Shown piece by piece: positions 13,688 through 13,712 of a stretch of DNA of 13,712 nucleotides (positions are counted from its first letter, which is position 1; every line of letters starts with the position of its first letter). The notes beneath the pieces were generated by a model. The model did not search any database. It was not told the origin of the DNA and was given only the letters and a program-made list of their open reading frames with translations. The position numbers and the translations under genes were made by a program. Origin of the DNA: JANWXR01 sp033577755 (GTDB taxonomy: Bacteria; Chloroflexota; Anaerolineae; Anaerolineales; UBA6663); the NCBI GenBank assembly GCA_033577755.1, contig JAVQXV010000081.1:1-13712 (forward strand). The letters run 5' to 3'.

Positions 13688-13712
13688 CCGTTGGATTGCC
13701 CTTGGGCCTTCA

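Overview
The window is high-GC bacterial DNA. No rRNA or single-copy marker is present, so the taxonomy is inference. The combination points to a Chloroflexota lineage (Anaerolineae/Caldilineae-like): adjacent YfhO-type and GT39-type polytopic membrane proteins, a MshA-like GT4 glycosyltransferase, heptanucleotide ACGCAAT/ATTGCGT repeats inside genes, and degenerate 'CCACAGAG...' and 'AATCCACAGAT...' dispersed repeats.

Left part (1-5351, + strand): the tail of an unidentified gene is followed by a YfhO-family membrane protein (131-2545), a GT39/ArnT-like membrane glycosyltransferase (2568-4487) and an SDR oxidoreductase (4512-5351). Spacing is tight and the genes look like one transcription unit for cell-envelope glycan or lipid modification. 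Both membrane genes carry heptamer repeats and low-complexity tracts that stay in frame.

Middle part (5278-8464): a GT4 glycosyltransferase on the minus strand overlaps the SDR gene tail-to-tail by 74 bp. Upstream of it lie a repeat-bearing spacer and an acetylpolyamine-amidohydrolase/HDAC-family deacetylase (minus). A receiver-only response regulator (8048-8464) is divergent from the deacetylase. A 617-bp gene-free stretch (8465-9081) follows. It holds a well-formed MITE-like element (22-bp imperfect terminal inverted repeats, 8-bp near-perfect target duplication), a degenerate palindromic repeat, and the promoter region of the last operon.

Right part (9012-13687, + strand) is the most interesting. 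It is a three-gene operon: sigma-54 (rpoN), an NtrB-like PAS-GAF-PAS histidine kinase, and an NtrC-like sigma-54 activator, joined by TGATG and GTGA stop/start overlaps. Three things stand out. (1) A textbook -24/-12 sigma-54 promoter (TGGCACGATACTTGCA, 9012-9027) precedes rpoN, and a near-consensus sigma-70 promoter (TTGACC-N17-TATACT, 9034-9062) follows it so closely that the sigma-54 start falls in the sigma-70 -35 box. (2) The sigma-54 protein has a CxxC...CxxC zinc-knuckle motif between Region I and the core-binding region. (3) The activator ends right after the AAA+ module, with no Fis-type DNA-binding domain. Together these suggest a compact self-amplifying sigma-54 switch: housekeeping transcription primes the operon, and once the kinase phosphorylates its DNA-binding-free activator, sigma-54 drives more sigma-54, kinase and activator.
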